Source: Wolfiporia cocos
Lineage: Eukaryota; Basidiomycota; Agaricomycetes; Polyporales; Phaeolaceae
Reading direction: 5' to 3'
Length of the DNA stretch: 64,000 nt
NCBI GenBank assembly: GCA_029448655.1
Contig: JACCLO010000001.1
Coordinates: 1,736,001-1,800,000, forward strand
Program-made: the position numbers and the translations under genes
In this document: piece after piece, positions 10,229 through 21,320 of the stretch
How the letters are laid out: each line of letters opens with the position of its first letter
How positions within the stretch are numbered: position 1 is the stretch's first letter
Notes under the pieces: generated by a model
Database searches by the model: none
What the model saw: the letters and a program-made list of their open reading frames with translations, nothing else
What the model was told of the DNA's origin: nothing

Positions 10229-13200
10229 ATGCTGAAGGTTACGATCTGTTGTAGGGATCCTCCCTCTACACCAGAACATGACCGAGAGGAACATAGGGGA
10301 CAGGATCGGGAAGCACGTCTGCAAATGACACCGCCATCTGTGCGACGTCAGCGATTGCAGATGAGGCAACCCTTTCCACAGCCTAACTTTGCCTTGCACC
10401 ACCCTCATGGGGAACATGGTATCGCAAGTGCATTTGTTCCTCAAAACCAGCCCATGGCTGGACCCTTACCTCCACCAACTCCTGGACAAGCAAATCAGGC
10501 TATTGCTGGACCACAATATGATGTCCCTGTTGCAGGTCCTTCTAATCTGCATAACGTTCCTTGGAACACATCCCGGATACGTAGCTGGCATCCTGAGCTG
10601 GGTCGGCCTTTGCAGTCGAACCAACCAGTACCTGGACCATCCCACATGCCTGATCCACATGCTACATATCATTGGCCCCCTGCAAACTCAGCGCATGTAC
10701 CTCCACGGCGTGATTGGCGGGCAGAACTTGAACATGGTTTCAAAGAAAGCCACGCTAGCAGAGTGCGTGCACGCAGACAAAATCAGGAATTGTCCATTCC
10801 TTCCACACCACACATGCTGGCACCTTCCTCCTCTGCAGGCAGTCGCTATCAGACATTATTGGCACAACGAACAAATCATGACAGCCATGTCAGGGATCAG
10901 CAAAGGATTGTGCGGCAGACACATGAACGCCAGGTTGAACGTCAAACAGCACTTGCTAATGACACACGGCTGATCCAAGAGGCCAGAATGCAAAGGCAGA
11001 TCCAGCAGGACACAGAAGCTGCCCGTGACATGCAGCTGATCGAAGAGGCCAGACTGCAAATGGAGATCCAGCAGCATGCAGCACTTGCTGATGACATGCG
11101 GCTGATTGAACAGGCCAGACTCCAAAGGGAGTTGCAGCAGCACCAAGAGCTTCAAGTCCCACAAAATATCCCTTTGGGGAGGCAGCCCTATGTCGAACCA
11201 GCAGACCGTCACTCCATTGGAAGGATGGACATACAATGTCCACACTGCCATGCATTGCACTGGAAAGGCGAGCGCTTGAAGTCGTCCACTAACACCAGCC
11301 ACAGGTTTGGTGTGTGTTGCCTTCAGGGCCAGGTGGATCTGCCTCCTATACAACGGCCTCCTGCAGCATTACGCCGACTGTTCATGGGTGTGGATCCCCG
11401 CTCTCGATCATTCCGGGACAAGATCCGGCAGTACAACAATGCATTTGCATTCACGTCTGTCGCTGTCAATGTCGATAATGCCATCCTCAATGGCTCAGGC
11501 CCATACTCCTTTAAGATACATGGTGCTCTGTACCACAAAATGGGAAGTCTCCTCCCGCCAGAGGGTCTTCAGCCATCATACGCACAGCTCTATATACATG
11601 ATCCTCAGGCTGCCCTGGATACCCGCAATATGCGGAATCACAATCTGGATCCAGGAATCATGGGCGAGCTGCAGGTCGTGTTTGAGGAGCATAACCCCTT
11701 TGTTCCTCTCTACCGTCGTGCCTTTGAGATCCTACAGGCAAAGCCACCGGAAGAACAGCTCAATGTGCGGGCCCACATAATGCTGCAGCATACTGCAGAC
11801 AGACGGCGTTATAACCTCCCCACCGCAGATGAGGTCGCTGCGGTGATTCCAGGCAGTGGCAATGAAGATGTTCAAAGACATAGAGACATTATCCTCCGGC
11901 TCCGTGGTGGTAACTTGGAAAAGATCAGCAACATACACCCGCTATATTCTCCATTGCACTATGTGCTGCTGTTTCCACATGGTGACCAAGGATGGCACCC
12001 CTTGATACCCTCAGGAGCAGGCCCTCAAGGACAGATGCGGAGCCCAAAAGTCTCTGAACAATGCTTCTATGCCTACCGCCTACACCCCCGCATCGTCAGA
12101 CATGAAGATGTGGTTGTGGAGTTTGACTATCTCTTCCGTGGGGGACGTCTCTTTCAGCAATACGTTGTGGATGGGTGGGCTTCCATTGAGGCCAGCAAGC
12201 TTCACTGGGTGCGGAACAATCAAAGGCAGATCCGTGCAGACCTCTACAATAGTGTAAGGGATGCCCTTGATGCTAACGACAATGTTCCAGACCTCAGCCA
12301 ACAGGGACAGCGGATCATTCTGCCCTCCTCCCATCTGGGAAGTGCATGGCATATGTATCAGCTGCTTCAGGACTCCCTGGCCATTTGCCGATATTGCCGC
12401 AAACCTGACATATTCCTCACAATGACGGCCAACCCTAAGTGGCCTGAAATACAGGATGCATTGCTGGAGCTGGATGCTGACAAAGATAATCCTGGATGGC
12501 CACGGAAGAGGCAAATGGCAGCAGACCGTCCTGATATTGTGGCCCGTGTGTTCCATCTGAAGCTCCAGGCCTTGATCAAGCTGATCAAGGATGGCTTCTT
12601 TGGTGAGCTCGCTGGGGATGTCTACACCATTGAATTTCAGAAGCGAGGGCTGCCTCATGTCCACCTTCTGATTTTTCTGAAAGATCTCTACAAGATCCGA
12701 GATGGTGGCCAAGTGGACAACATTGTGTCTGCACAGCTTCCCTGCCAGGAGACCCAGCCAAAGCTCTACGACACGGTCACAAAATGCATGCTCCATGGGC
12801 CATGTGGGGATGATAACCCTCATGCTCCATGCATGGTGGACAGGGCCTGCTCCAAGCGTTATCTAAAGCAGTTTTGTGAGGACACCCAGTTTGGAGAGGA
12901 TGGGTATCCCACCTACGCACGCCCTGACAATGGCCGTTTGCACGTCAACTCCAGGGGTCACCGTCTTGACAATCGTCATGTTGTTCCCTACAACCCTCAC
13001 CTCACTGCCATGTTGGACTGCCATATCAATGTGGAGATTTGCACTTCCATCAGGGCAGTGAAGTACATACATAAGTATATCTACAAGGGGCATGACCGTG
13101 CCACCTTGGAGGTTGGACAGGTTGACGAGGTAAAACAATACATTGACGGACGCTACATTGGACCTGTGGAGGCATTTTGGCACATTGCAGAATTTCCCAT

Positions 13201-15502
13201 GCATGAGGAAAAGCCTTCTGTATATTGGCTGACCGTACATCTCAAGGACGAGCAGATGATATTCTTTGCTGGGGGAGACAACCCCCATGAAGTTGCTGAC
13301 CGTCCATCCTCGACAAAGACCCAGCTCACAGAATGGTTCACGGCAAACCGAGATCTTCCAGGGGCAACACAGCATCTGTATCAGGATTTCCCACAGCACT
13401 TTGTGTGGGATGCAAGGTCCCGCACCTGGAAGGTCAGGCAACGGGACTTCTCAATAGGCAGGATGGCCTTTGTGCACCCTTCAGCTGGTGAAAAGTTCTA
13501 CCTATGGCTCCTGCTCACGGTGGTGAAGGGTGCCACCTGCTGGGATGACCTCTGCAAGGTCAATGGGGTTGCATACCCAACCTTCAAGGCCACATGCTCT
13601 GCCCGTGGACTTCTGGAGGACGATGGGGAGTGGGCACTGTGCTTGGAGGAGGCAGCAGACATGCAGTCAGGATCACAGCTACGCAATCTGTTTGCCATAC
13701 TCCTCACCCATTGTCATCCTGTGGAGCCTGCCAACCTCTGGACCCGGTTCAGGAATAACATTTGTGATGACCTACGACCCCGAGTTGTTGCTTATGGACA
13801 TGAGGATCCCACAGATGAACAGGTCTGGGACCTGGGACTGTTCCTTCTCAATCATATACTGCTCAAGTATGGAAGGCGGCTAACAGACTTTCCACCCATG
13901 CCCCTCCCTCAGGCACAATGGGAGCCTCCACATGTAAATCTTATCCTTCAAGAGGAACTTGCCTATGATGATGCGGAGCTTGCTGTTGGGGTGGAGGTGG
14001 ACAGGGAGCGCTTCAATCCAGAGCAGGCAAATGCCTATGATGTGGTCCTACAATCCGTCCTACAGCAAGAGGGGAAAATATTCTTCCTTCACAGTGCAGG
14101 TGGTGGTGGCAAGACATTCACATGTAATGCCATTGCTTCTGCAGTTCGTATGCATAGGAAGGTGGCACTCTGTGTTGCATCCTCTGGGATTGCATCATTG
14201 CTCCTCATTGGTGGACGCACGGCACACTCCCGCTTCAAAATACCCATAGCAGTTCATGAGACTTCGACCTGCCATATCCCCAAGAACAGCAATCTGGCTG
14301 ATCTCATACAGGAAACAGGGATTGTCATATGGGACGAGGCACCCATGCAGCATCGCCATGCCATAGAGGCAGTGGACCGGACCCTCCGTGATATCCTGGA
14401 CAAGGACGTACCATTTGGTGGAATTACCATGCTTTTTGGAGGTGACTTCCGACAGACGCTACCTGTGGTTCCTAGAGGCACAAGGGAGCAGATTGTATCT
14501 GCTTCCCTGAGGAGGTCATATCTGTGGAGGCACATTCAGGTCCTTCATCTTACACAGAACATGCGGCTTGACCGCACACCTGCAAGTGACGCTTTTGCAC
14601 AGTGGTTGCTGAATGTTGGAGCAGGAGACCCTAGGTCTTCCCAGAACAATGTTTCTCTTCCAGAGAGCATGAGGCTCGCTGACAATACGGTTCAAGGATT
14701 GGTGGATGCTGTTTATCCTGGAATTGCTGAAGGAAACAAGTCTGATCAATACTTCCTCGAACGGACAATTCTGTGTGCCAAGAACGATGCGGTGGCAGAA
14801 CTCAATGCCTTCATACTGGACAGGTTCCCAGGAGAGGAGGTTGTGTTGACAGGGTCCGACAAGGTTGTAGGTGTAGAGGACGAGCACTATCCTGTTGAAT
14901 ACCTCAACTCGATCACGGTCTCCAGCCTACCCTTGGCTCATTTAGCTCTCAAGCCAGGTTGTCCTCTGATGCTTCTCCGGAACATCGACCCAGCCAATGG
15001 CCTCTATAATGGAACACGGATGATTCTGATGTCAATACGACCTCATATACTTCAGTGCCGGATATTAGGAGGAAGCCATGCTGGAAAGGTGGTCTACATC
15101 CCCCGGATCACTGTGGAGCCATCTGCCCAAGATCTCCCCATTTCCATTTCCTGTCGACAATTTCCTGTCCGCCTTGCATTTGCCATGACTATCAACAAGT
15201 CCCAGGGCCAGTCGGTCATGCATGTGGGATTGGATCAATGTGTTTCTGTGTTCTCTCATGGCCAGCTCTATGTTGCTCTATCACGGTGCACGGCAGCAGA
15301 GCGTATCAAAGTCCTGTTCCCACCAGATTCAGAGAGTACTAGCATGGCGAACATTGTCTACCACGAGGTGCTTTCAGGCCTGTTGAACAATTGGTATGCA
15401 CCCTTGCAGCATTTGGGATGCCTTCAATGGTCTGACTTATTTCTCAGAGGATGCTTTGGGGTGTGTGGATCAATGGAGGGATGGTTATCATACTGGCTGT
15501 GA
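10229..15502 (+). CDS. Helitron Rep/helicase (RepHel) protein, copy 1
   Basis: This predicted 1757-residue protein would nick, transfer and unwind DNA during rolling-circle transposition in the nucleus. The N-terminal region is proline- and glutamine-rich, with three 22-residue repeats (about residues 246-307) likely to form a coiled coil. A zinc-binding CPHC...FGVCC cluster lies near 336-364. The HUH nuclease motif HVH is near 809 (LPHVHLLIF) and the catalytic tyrosine motif YIHKYIYKGHD near 945. A PIF1-type helicase follows: Walker A GGGGKTF (~1290), Walker B IWDEAP (~1367), GGDFRQTLPVV (~1405), TINKSQGQS (~1654) and motif VI ALSRCT (~1685). All key residues I can identify are present. I chose the ATG at 10229 because the same start is kept in copy 2. 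The last ~30 residues differ from copy 2 through a one-base length difference. No intron is needed. Confidence 0.93.
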   Translation: MLKVTICCRDPPSTPEHDREEHRGQDREARLQMTPPSVRRQRLQMRQPFPQPNFALHHPHGEHGIASAFVPQNQPMAGPLPPPTPGQANQAIAGPQYDVPVAGPSNLHNVPWNTSRIRSWHPELGRPLQSNQPVPGPSHMPDPHATYHWPPANSAHVPPRRDWRAELEHGFKESHASRVRARRQNQELSIPSTPHMLAPSSSAGSRYQTLLAQRTNHDSHVRDQQRIVRQTHERQVERQTALANDTRLIQEARMQRQIQQDTEAARDMQLIEEARLQMEIQQHAALADDMRLIEQARLQRELQQHQELQVPQNIPLGRQPYVEPADRHSIGRMDIQCPHCHALHWKGERLKSSTNTSHRFGVCCLQGQVDLPPIQRPPAALRRLFMGVDPRSRSFRDKIRQYNNAFAFTSVAVNVDNAILNGSGPYSFKIHGALYHKMGSLLPPEGLQPSYAQLYIHDPQAALDTRNMRNHNLDPGIMGELQVVFEEHNPFVPLYRRAFEILQAKPPEEQLNVRAHIMLQHTADRRRYNLPTADEVAAVIPGSGNEDVQRHRDIILRLRGGNLEKISNIHPLYSPLHYVLLFPHGDQGWHPLIPSGAGPQGQMRSPKVSEQCFYAYRLHPRIVRHEDVVVEFDYLFRGGRLFQQYVVDGWASIEASKLHWVRNNQRQIRADLYNSVRDALDANDNVPDLSQQGQRIILPSSHLGSAWHMYQLLQDSLAICRYCRKPDIFLTMTANPKWPEIQDALLELDADKDNPGWPRKRQMAADRPDIVARVFHLKLQALIKLIKDGFFGELAGDVYTIEFQKRGLPHVHLLIFLKDLYKIRDGGQVDNIVSAQLPCQETQPKLYDTVTKCMLHGPCGDDNPHAPCMVDRACSKRYLKQFCEDTQFGEDGYPTYARPDNGRLHVNSRGHRLDNRHVVPYNPHLTAMLDCHINVEICTSIRAVKYIHKYIYKGHDRATLEVGQVDEVKQYIDGRYIGPVEAFWHIAEFPMHEEKPSVYWLTVHLKDEQMIFFAGGDNPHEVADRPSSTKTQLTEWFTANRDLPGATQHLYQDFPQHFVWDARSRTWKVRQRDFSIGRMAFVHPSAGEKFYLWLLLTVVKGATCWDDLCKVNGVAYPTFKATCSARGLLEDDGEWALCLEEAADMQSGSQLRNLFAILLTHCHPVEPANLWTRFRNNICDDLRPRVVAYGHEDPTDEQVWDLGLFLLNHILLKYGRRLTDFPPMPLPQAQWEPPHVNLILQEELAYDDAELAVGVEVDRERFNPEQANAYDVVLQSVLQQEGKIFFLHSAGGGGKTFTCNAIASAVRMHRKVALCVASSGIASLLLIGGRTAHSRFKIPIAVHETSTCHIPKNSNLADLIQETGIVIWDEAPMQHRHAIEAVDRTLRDILDKDVPFGGITMLFGGDFRQTLPVVPRGTREQIVSASLRRSYLWRHIQVLHLTQNMRLDRTPASDAFAQWLLNVGAGDPRSSQNNVSLPESMRLADNTVQGLVDAVYPGIAEGNKSDQYFLERTILCAKNDAVAELNAFILDRFPGEEVVLTGSDKVVGVEDEHYPVEYLNSITVSSLPLAHLALKPGCPLMLLRNIDPANGLYNGTRMILMSIRPHILQCRILGGSHAGKVVYIPRITVEPSAQDLPISISCRQFPVRLAFAMTINKSQGQSVMHVGLDQCVSVFSHGQLYVALSRCTAAERIKVLFPPDSESTSMANIVYHEVLSGLLNNWYAPLQHLGCLQWSDLFLRGCFGVCGSMEGWLSYWL
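10968..11150 (+). repeat. 66-bp repeats encoding a 22-residue coiled-coil unit
   Basis: About three in-frame copies encode RLIQEARMQRQIQQ-type heptad-rich units. The segment is absent from the second autonomous copy and accounts for most of the length difference between the two proteins. Confidence 0.75.
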
Positions 15503-16037
15503 TGGTATGCATGATCTACCACATCCAATCCATTGCTGACTCTTGAATACAGGATTTGTGTGCTGTGGAGAAGGAAGATCTGTGGTCAAATGAGGCCATG
15601 GCTATTGAGTTCAGCAAAAATGGTACGTGTTTGATCTCATAGGTGCACACATAGCTGACTTGAGATGATAGGACTTGGGATTGGGTTGACAAGAAAGTAT
15701 GATTGGACTTAGAATGTCTCTGTCTGGTATGCTCTTCATTCATTCTGTTTGTTATATGCTTATGTGTTTGACTTAGGATTCCTCAAGAAGTGTCAAGAAT
15801 TAGTGTAGAGGATGTGTTTGTAATTGACTGATGTTTGCTATTGAATGTTATCGGAAATGCCCTACTTTTTGCGTGAATGGTGTGACTTTAGGGCAGGCTT
15901 GAGAGAACTTGAAATGTGCTTGCTTTGACTTTAGGGCAGGTTTGAGAGGACTTGAATGAGATTCCCACATTGATCTCATATAAGCGCATGCATTGAGATA
16001 TCATCATAACTAAGTGACTAAGTACTGAAACTGTGTG

Positions 16038-16054
16038 CCGTGGCGAAGCCACGG
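16038..16054 (+). terminator. 3' terminal hairpin of autonomous Helitron copy 1
   Basis: Perfect CCGTGGC-GAA-GCCACGG stem-loop, identical to that of the short units, followed by GGTAATTAACCTAG. Confidence 0.88.
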
Positions 16055-16067
16055 GTAATTAACCTAG

Positions 16068-16833
16068 TCCATAATATAATGGGAGCTCGCGCCGTAGGCG
16101 CTCACGTGTCGCTAGCGTGCAGCTAGCGTGTCGCTCGCGTGTCGCTCGCGTTTTGCGCACATGGCGAGCACGTTTGCCGCATGGCGTCCATGCGCGTCGT
16201 TGATCCTCCTCCCATTAGATAGGGCGCCTGCCGTCCGCAGAGTTGGCCGATGGATTCCCACGCCCGGCGCCTGCAAGGTGCGCGCGCTGTTCCTGCCCCG
16301 CACCACAGGGATTCGTGCCCCATGCCACGGGGATTCGTGCCCCACACCACGGGGATTCGTGGCCCATTCCATGGGGGTTTGTGGCCCATGCCACAGGGAT
16401 TTGTGTCCTGTGGCATGGGGATTTTGTAATGTAAATACCCCACACCACGGGGATTTGTACCCCGTGCCACGGGGATTTGTGCCCTACACCACGGGGATTT
16501 TTGGCCCATGCCATGGGGGTTTGTGCCCCATGCCACGGGGATTCGTGCCCCATGCCACAGGGATTTGCGTCCTGTGGCATGGGGATTTTGTAATATAAAT
16601 ACTCCACACCACAGGGGTCTGTACCCTGTGCCACAGGTATTTGCACCCCAATGCCACAGGGGTGAATTCCCACACCCAGAGCCTGCAAGGCATGCGTGCC
16701 AGTTACAGATTCTACAAGCAAAGCGACAACGATACCGAGCATCAGCGAGGTGGAGGAGTGGCTGAGCAGGCAGAGACTAAAATATATTCCTAAGACACTA
16801 CATTTGTGGCGAAGACACAGGTAATTAAGCTAG
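16068..16833 (+). mobile_element. non-autonomous Helitron unit 11
   Basis: It starts TCCATAATATAATGGG. The body and 3' class are as in units 5 and 8. The hairpin is damaged: GCGAAGACAC instead of GCGAAGCCAC, which breaks one stem pair. Confidence 0.87.
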
Positions 16834-17958
16834 TCTATAAGTAATGGGGGCTCGCGTGGGAGGCGTCGCGTGTCGCTCGCGTTTTGCGCACCTGGCGTCC
16901 ACGTTCGCCGCGTGGCGTCCATGCGCGTCGTCAATCCTGCTCCCATTAGATAGGGCGCCTGGCGCCGGTGAATTCCCACACCCAGCGCCTGCAAGGCGCG
17001 TGTGCTGCTAGCTCGCGTTTTGCGCGCTGTTCCTGCCCCGCAGCACGGGGATTCGTGCCACGGGGATTCATACCCCACACCACGGGGATTCGTGCCTCAC
17101 ACCACGGGGATTCGTGGCCCATTCCATGTGGGTTTGTGGCCCATGCCACAGGGATTTGTGTCCTGTGGCATGGGGATTTTGTAATGTAAATACCCCACAC
17201 CACGGGGATTTGTACCCTGTGCCACAGGGATTTGTATGCCAATTCCACAGGGATTTGTGCCATGTGCCATGGGGATTTGTGCCCTGTGCCACAGGGATTT
17301 TTGTAATGTAAATACCCTACACCATGGGGATTTGTGGCCCATGCCACAGGGATTTGTGTGTCCTGTGCCATGGGGATTTGTGCCCCATGCCACGGGGATT
17401 TGTGCTCTGTGCCATGGAGATTTGTGCCCTGTGCCATGGAGATTTGTGTCCTGTGCCACGGGGATTTGTACCCCATGCCACAGGGATTTGCACCCCAATG
17501 CCATGGGGATTTGTGCCCCATGCCACAAGGATTTGTGCTCTGTATCATGGAGATTTGTGCCCCATGCCACGGGGATTTGTGCCCTGCCATGGGGATTTTT
17601 GTAACATAAATGGCCTGTGCTGTAAATGCCTGCCAAAATATTTCAAAAAATGAAGAACATTCAGTATTTTTTGACACATGGCATTACACATTATTGCAAG
17701 TGAAGTGACGACAAGACTGAGCATCAGTGTGGTGGAGGAGTGGCTGAGTGGGCAGAGACAAGGAACAGAAGAGGGGAACCCATGGATAATCCACAGGAAA
17801 TTGATGAGGAATCCACAGGTAAGTTCAAAAAACCCTTGCTTTGTGTGTGAATGGTCTGAATTCCCCCGGTTGTCTCAAATAGGCACACACGGATTGGGAT
17901 ATGATATTGAAGTGATTAAACTATGTGTCCGTGGCAAAGCCACGGGTAATTAAGCTAG
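16834..17958 (+). mobile_element. non-autonomous Helitron unit 12
   Basis: It starts TCTATAAGTAATGGGGG with the head type of autonomous copy 1. It has a minisatellite and a unit 7 class 3' end. The hairpin is altered (CCGTGGCAAAGCCACGG, loop AAA). Confidence 0.87.
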
Positions 17959-19093
17959 TCTATAAGTAATGGGGGCTCGCGTGGGAGGCGTCGCGTGTCG
18001 CTCGCGTTTTGCGCACCTGGCGTCCACGTTCGCCGCATGGCGTCCATGCGCGTCGTCAATCCTGCTCCCATTAGATAGGGTGCCTGGCGCTGGTGAATTC
18101 CCATGCCCAGTGCCTGCAAGGCGCACGCGCTGTTCCTGCCCCGCACCACAGGGATTCATGCCCCATGCCACGGGGATTCGTGTCCCACACCACGGGGATT
18201 TGTGCCCCACACCACGGGGATTTGTGGCTCTTGCCACGGGGGTTTGTGGCCCTTGCCACGGGGATTTGTGCCCCGTGCCACGGGGATTTGTGCCCCGTGC
18301 CACAGGGATTTGTGCCCCGTGCCACGGGGATATGTGCCCCACATCATGGGGGTTTTTGTAATGTAAATACCCCACACCACGGGGATTTGTGCCCCGTGCC
18401 ACAGGGATTTGTACCCCACACCATGGGGATTTGCGCCCCATGCCACGGGGATTTGTGCCCTGTGCCACGGGGATTTGTGCCCTGTGGCACAGAGATTTTT
18501 GTAATGTAAATACCCCACACCACGGGGATTTGTACCACATGCCACAGGGATTTGTACTGCACACCATGGGGATTTGTGCCCCATGCCACAGGGATTTTTG
18601 TAATGTAAATACCCTGCACCACGGGGATTTGCACCCTGCACCATGGGGATTTGTGCCCCATGCCACAGGGATTTGTGCTCTGTATCATGGAGATTTGTGC
18701 CCCGTGCCACAGGGATTTGTGCTTTGTGCCACGGGGATTTATGCCTCATGCCACAGGGATCTTTGTAACATAAATGGCCTGTGCTGTAGATGCCTGCCAA
18801 AAGATTGCAAAAAAAATGAAGAACATTTTGACACCACATTACACAGTATTACAAGCAAAGCGATGATGAGACCGAGGATCAGCTCTGTGTCAGAAGTGGC
18901 TGAGCAGGCAGAGACAAGTGACAAAAGAGGGAAGTTGGGGAAGCCATGGGTAATGCACATGAAATTCATAGGGGATCCACAGGTAACTTAAAAAAACCCC
19001 TGATTATCTGAAATAGGCGCACATGGATTGGAATAATATATTGAAGTGGAAAAAGTGGTGTGACCGTGGCGAAGCCATGGGTAATTAACCTAG
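17959..19093 (+). mobile_element. non-autonomous Helitron unit 13
   Basis: The head is nearly identical to unit 12, but the 3' class is that of unit 1. The hairpin reads GCCATGG, with one mismatch. It shows an exchange of 5' and 3' modules between otherwise similar units. Confidence 0.87.
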
Positions 19094-20185
19094 TCTATAA
19101 GTAATGGGAGCTCACGCCGTAGGCGCTCGCGTGCAGCTAGCGTGTCGCTCGTGTGCAGCTAGCGTGTCGCTCGCGTGTCGCTCGCGTTTTGCGCACGTTC
19201 AGCGCACGTTTTACGCACATGGACGCCACGTTTGCCGCGTGGCGTCCATGCGCGTCGTCAAATCCTGCTCCCATTAGATAGGGCGCCTGCTGCCATCCGC
19301 GGAGTTGGCCGGTGGATTCCCACGCCCGGCGCCTGCAAGGCGCGCGCGCTGTTCCTGCCCCGCACCACGGGGATTCATGCCCCATGCCACGGGGATTCGT
19401 GCCCCACACCACGGGGATTCGTGCCCCACACCACGGGGATTTGTGGCCCTTGCCACAGGGGTTTGTGGCCCATGCCATGGGGATTTGTGCCCCGTGCCAC
19501 GGGGATTTGTGCCCCACATCATGGGGATTTTTGTAATGTAAATACCCCACACCACGGGGATTTGTGCCCCGTGCCACAGGGATTTGTACCCCACACCATG
19601 GGGATTTGCGCCCCATGCCACGGGGATTTGTGCCCTGTGCCACGGGGATTTGTGCCCTGTGGCACAGGGATTTTTGTAATGTAAATACCCCACACCATGG
19701 GGATTTGTACCACATGCCACAGGGATTTGTACTGCACACCATGGGGATTTGTGCCCCATGCCACAGGGATTTTTGTAATGTAAATACCTTGCACCATGGG
19801 GATTTGTGCCCTGCCACGGGGATTTTTGTAACATAAATGGCCTGTGCTGTAAATGCCTACCAAAATACTTCAAAAAATGAAGAACGTTCAGTATTTTTTG
19901 ACACATGGCGTTACACATTATTGCAAGTGAAGTGACGACAAGACTGAGCATCAGCGAGGTGGAGGAGTGGCTGAGTGGGCAGAGACAAGGAACAGAAGAG
20001 GGGAACCCAGGGATAATCCACAGGAAATTGATGGGGAATCCACAGGTAAGTTCAAAAAACCCTTGCTTTGTGTGTGAAGGGTCTGAATTCCCCCGGTTAT
20101 CTCAAATAGGCACACACGGATTGGGATATGATATTGAAGTGATTAAACTATGTGTCCGTGGCGAAGCCACGGGTAATTAAGCTAG
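19094..20185 (+). mobile_element. non-autonomous Helitron unit 14
   Basis: It starts TCTATAAGTAATGGGAG with a GCGCC-type head similar to unit 1, followed by a minisatellite and a unit 7 class 3' end (AAGCTAG). Confidence 0.87.
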
Positions 20186-21320
20186 TCCATAAAGTAAGGG
20201 GAGCTCGCGCCGTAGGCGCTCGCGTGCCGCTAGCGTGTCGCTCGCGTGTCGCTCGCGTTTTGCGCACATGGACGCCACGTTTGCCGCGTGGCATCCATGC
20301 GCGTCGTTGATCCTCCTCCCATTAGATAGGGCGCCTGCCATCCGCGGAGTTGGCCGGTGGATTCCCACGCCCGGCGCCTGCAAGGTGCGCGCGCTGTTCC
20401 TGCCCCGCACCACGGGGATTCGTGCCCCATGCCACGGGGATTCGTGCCCCACACCACGGGGATTCGTGGCCCATTCCATGGAGGTTTGTGGCCCATGCCA
20501 CAGGAATTTGTGTCCTGTGGCATGGGGATTTTGTAATGTAAATACCCCACACTATGGGGATTTGTACCCCGTGCCACAGGGATTTGCACCCCAATGCCAC
20601 AGGGATTTGTGCCCCGTGCCATGGGGATGTGTGTCCTGTGCCACAGAGGTTTGTGCCCCATGCCACAGGGATTTGTGTGTCCTGTGCCACGGGGATTTGT
20701 GCCCCATGCCACGGGGATTTGTGCTCTGTGCCACAGGGATTTGTGCCCTGTGCCACGGGGATTTTTGTAATGTAAATACCTCTCACCATGGGGATTTGTA
20801 CCACATGCCACAGGGATTTGTACTGCACACCATGGGGATTTGTGCCCCATGCCACAGGGATTTTTGTAATGTAAATACCCTGCACCACGGGGATTTGTAC
20901 CCTCCACCATGGGGATTTGTGTCCCATGCTACGGGGATTTGTGCCCTGCCACGGGGATTTTTGTAACATAAATGGCCTGTGCTGTAAATGCCTGCCAAAA
21001 TATTTCAAAAAATGAAGAACATTCAGGATTTTTTGATACATGGCATTACACATTATTGCAAGTGAAGTGACAACAAGACTGAGCATCAGTGAGGTGGAGG
21101 AGTGGCTGAGTGGGCAGAGACAAGGAACAGAAGAGGGGAACCCATGGATATTCCACAGGAAATTGATGGGGAATCCACAGGTAAGTTCAAAAAACCCTTG
21201 CTTTGTGTGTGAATGGTCTGAATTCCCCCGGTTATCTCAAATAGGCACACACGGATTGGGATATGATATTGAAGTAATTAAACTATGTGTTCGTGGCGAA
21301 GCCACGGGTAATTAAGCTAG
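20186..21320 (+). mobile_element. non-autonomous Helitron unit 15
   Basis: It starts TCCATAAAGTAAGGGG, the same leader as units 8 and 17, with a minisatellite and a unit 7 class 3' end. Confidence 0.87.

Larger units (their letters stand above)
9248..16067 (+). mobile_element. autonomous Helitron, copy 1
   Basis: A 6.8-kb unit that starts TCTAAAAGTAATGGG. Its first ~190 bp closely match units such as 12 and 13. It ends with the hairpin at 16038-16054 and CTAG (16064-16067). It contains one long Rep/helicase reading frame, a tandem ~126-bp repeat upstream (9779-10165) and a 3' non-coding tail with two copies of a GACTTTAGGGCAGG motif. It is a likely source of transposition protein for the short units. 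Confidence 0.92.

Noticed and set aside
10389..10973. Overlapping + frame inside the Helitron gene (194 codons)
   Set aside because: Shadow frame of the Rep/helicase gene, with no family resemblance.
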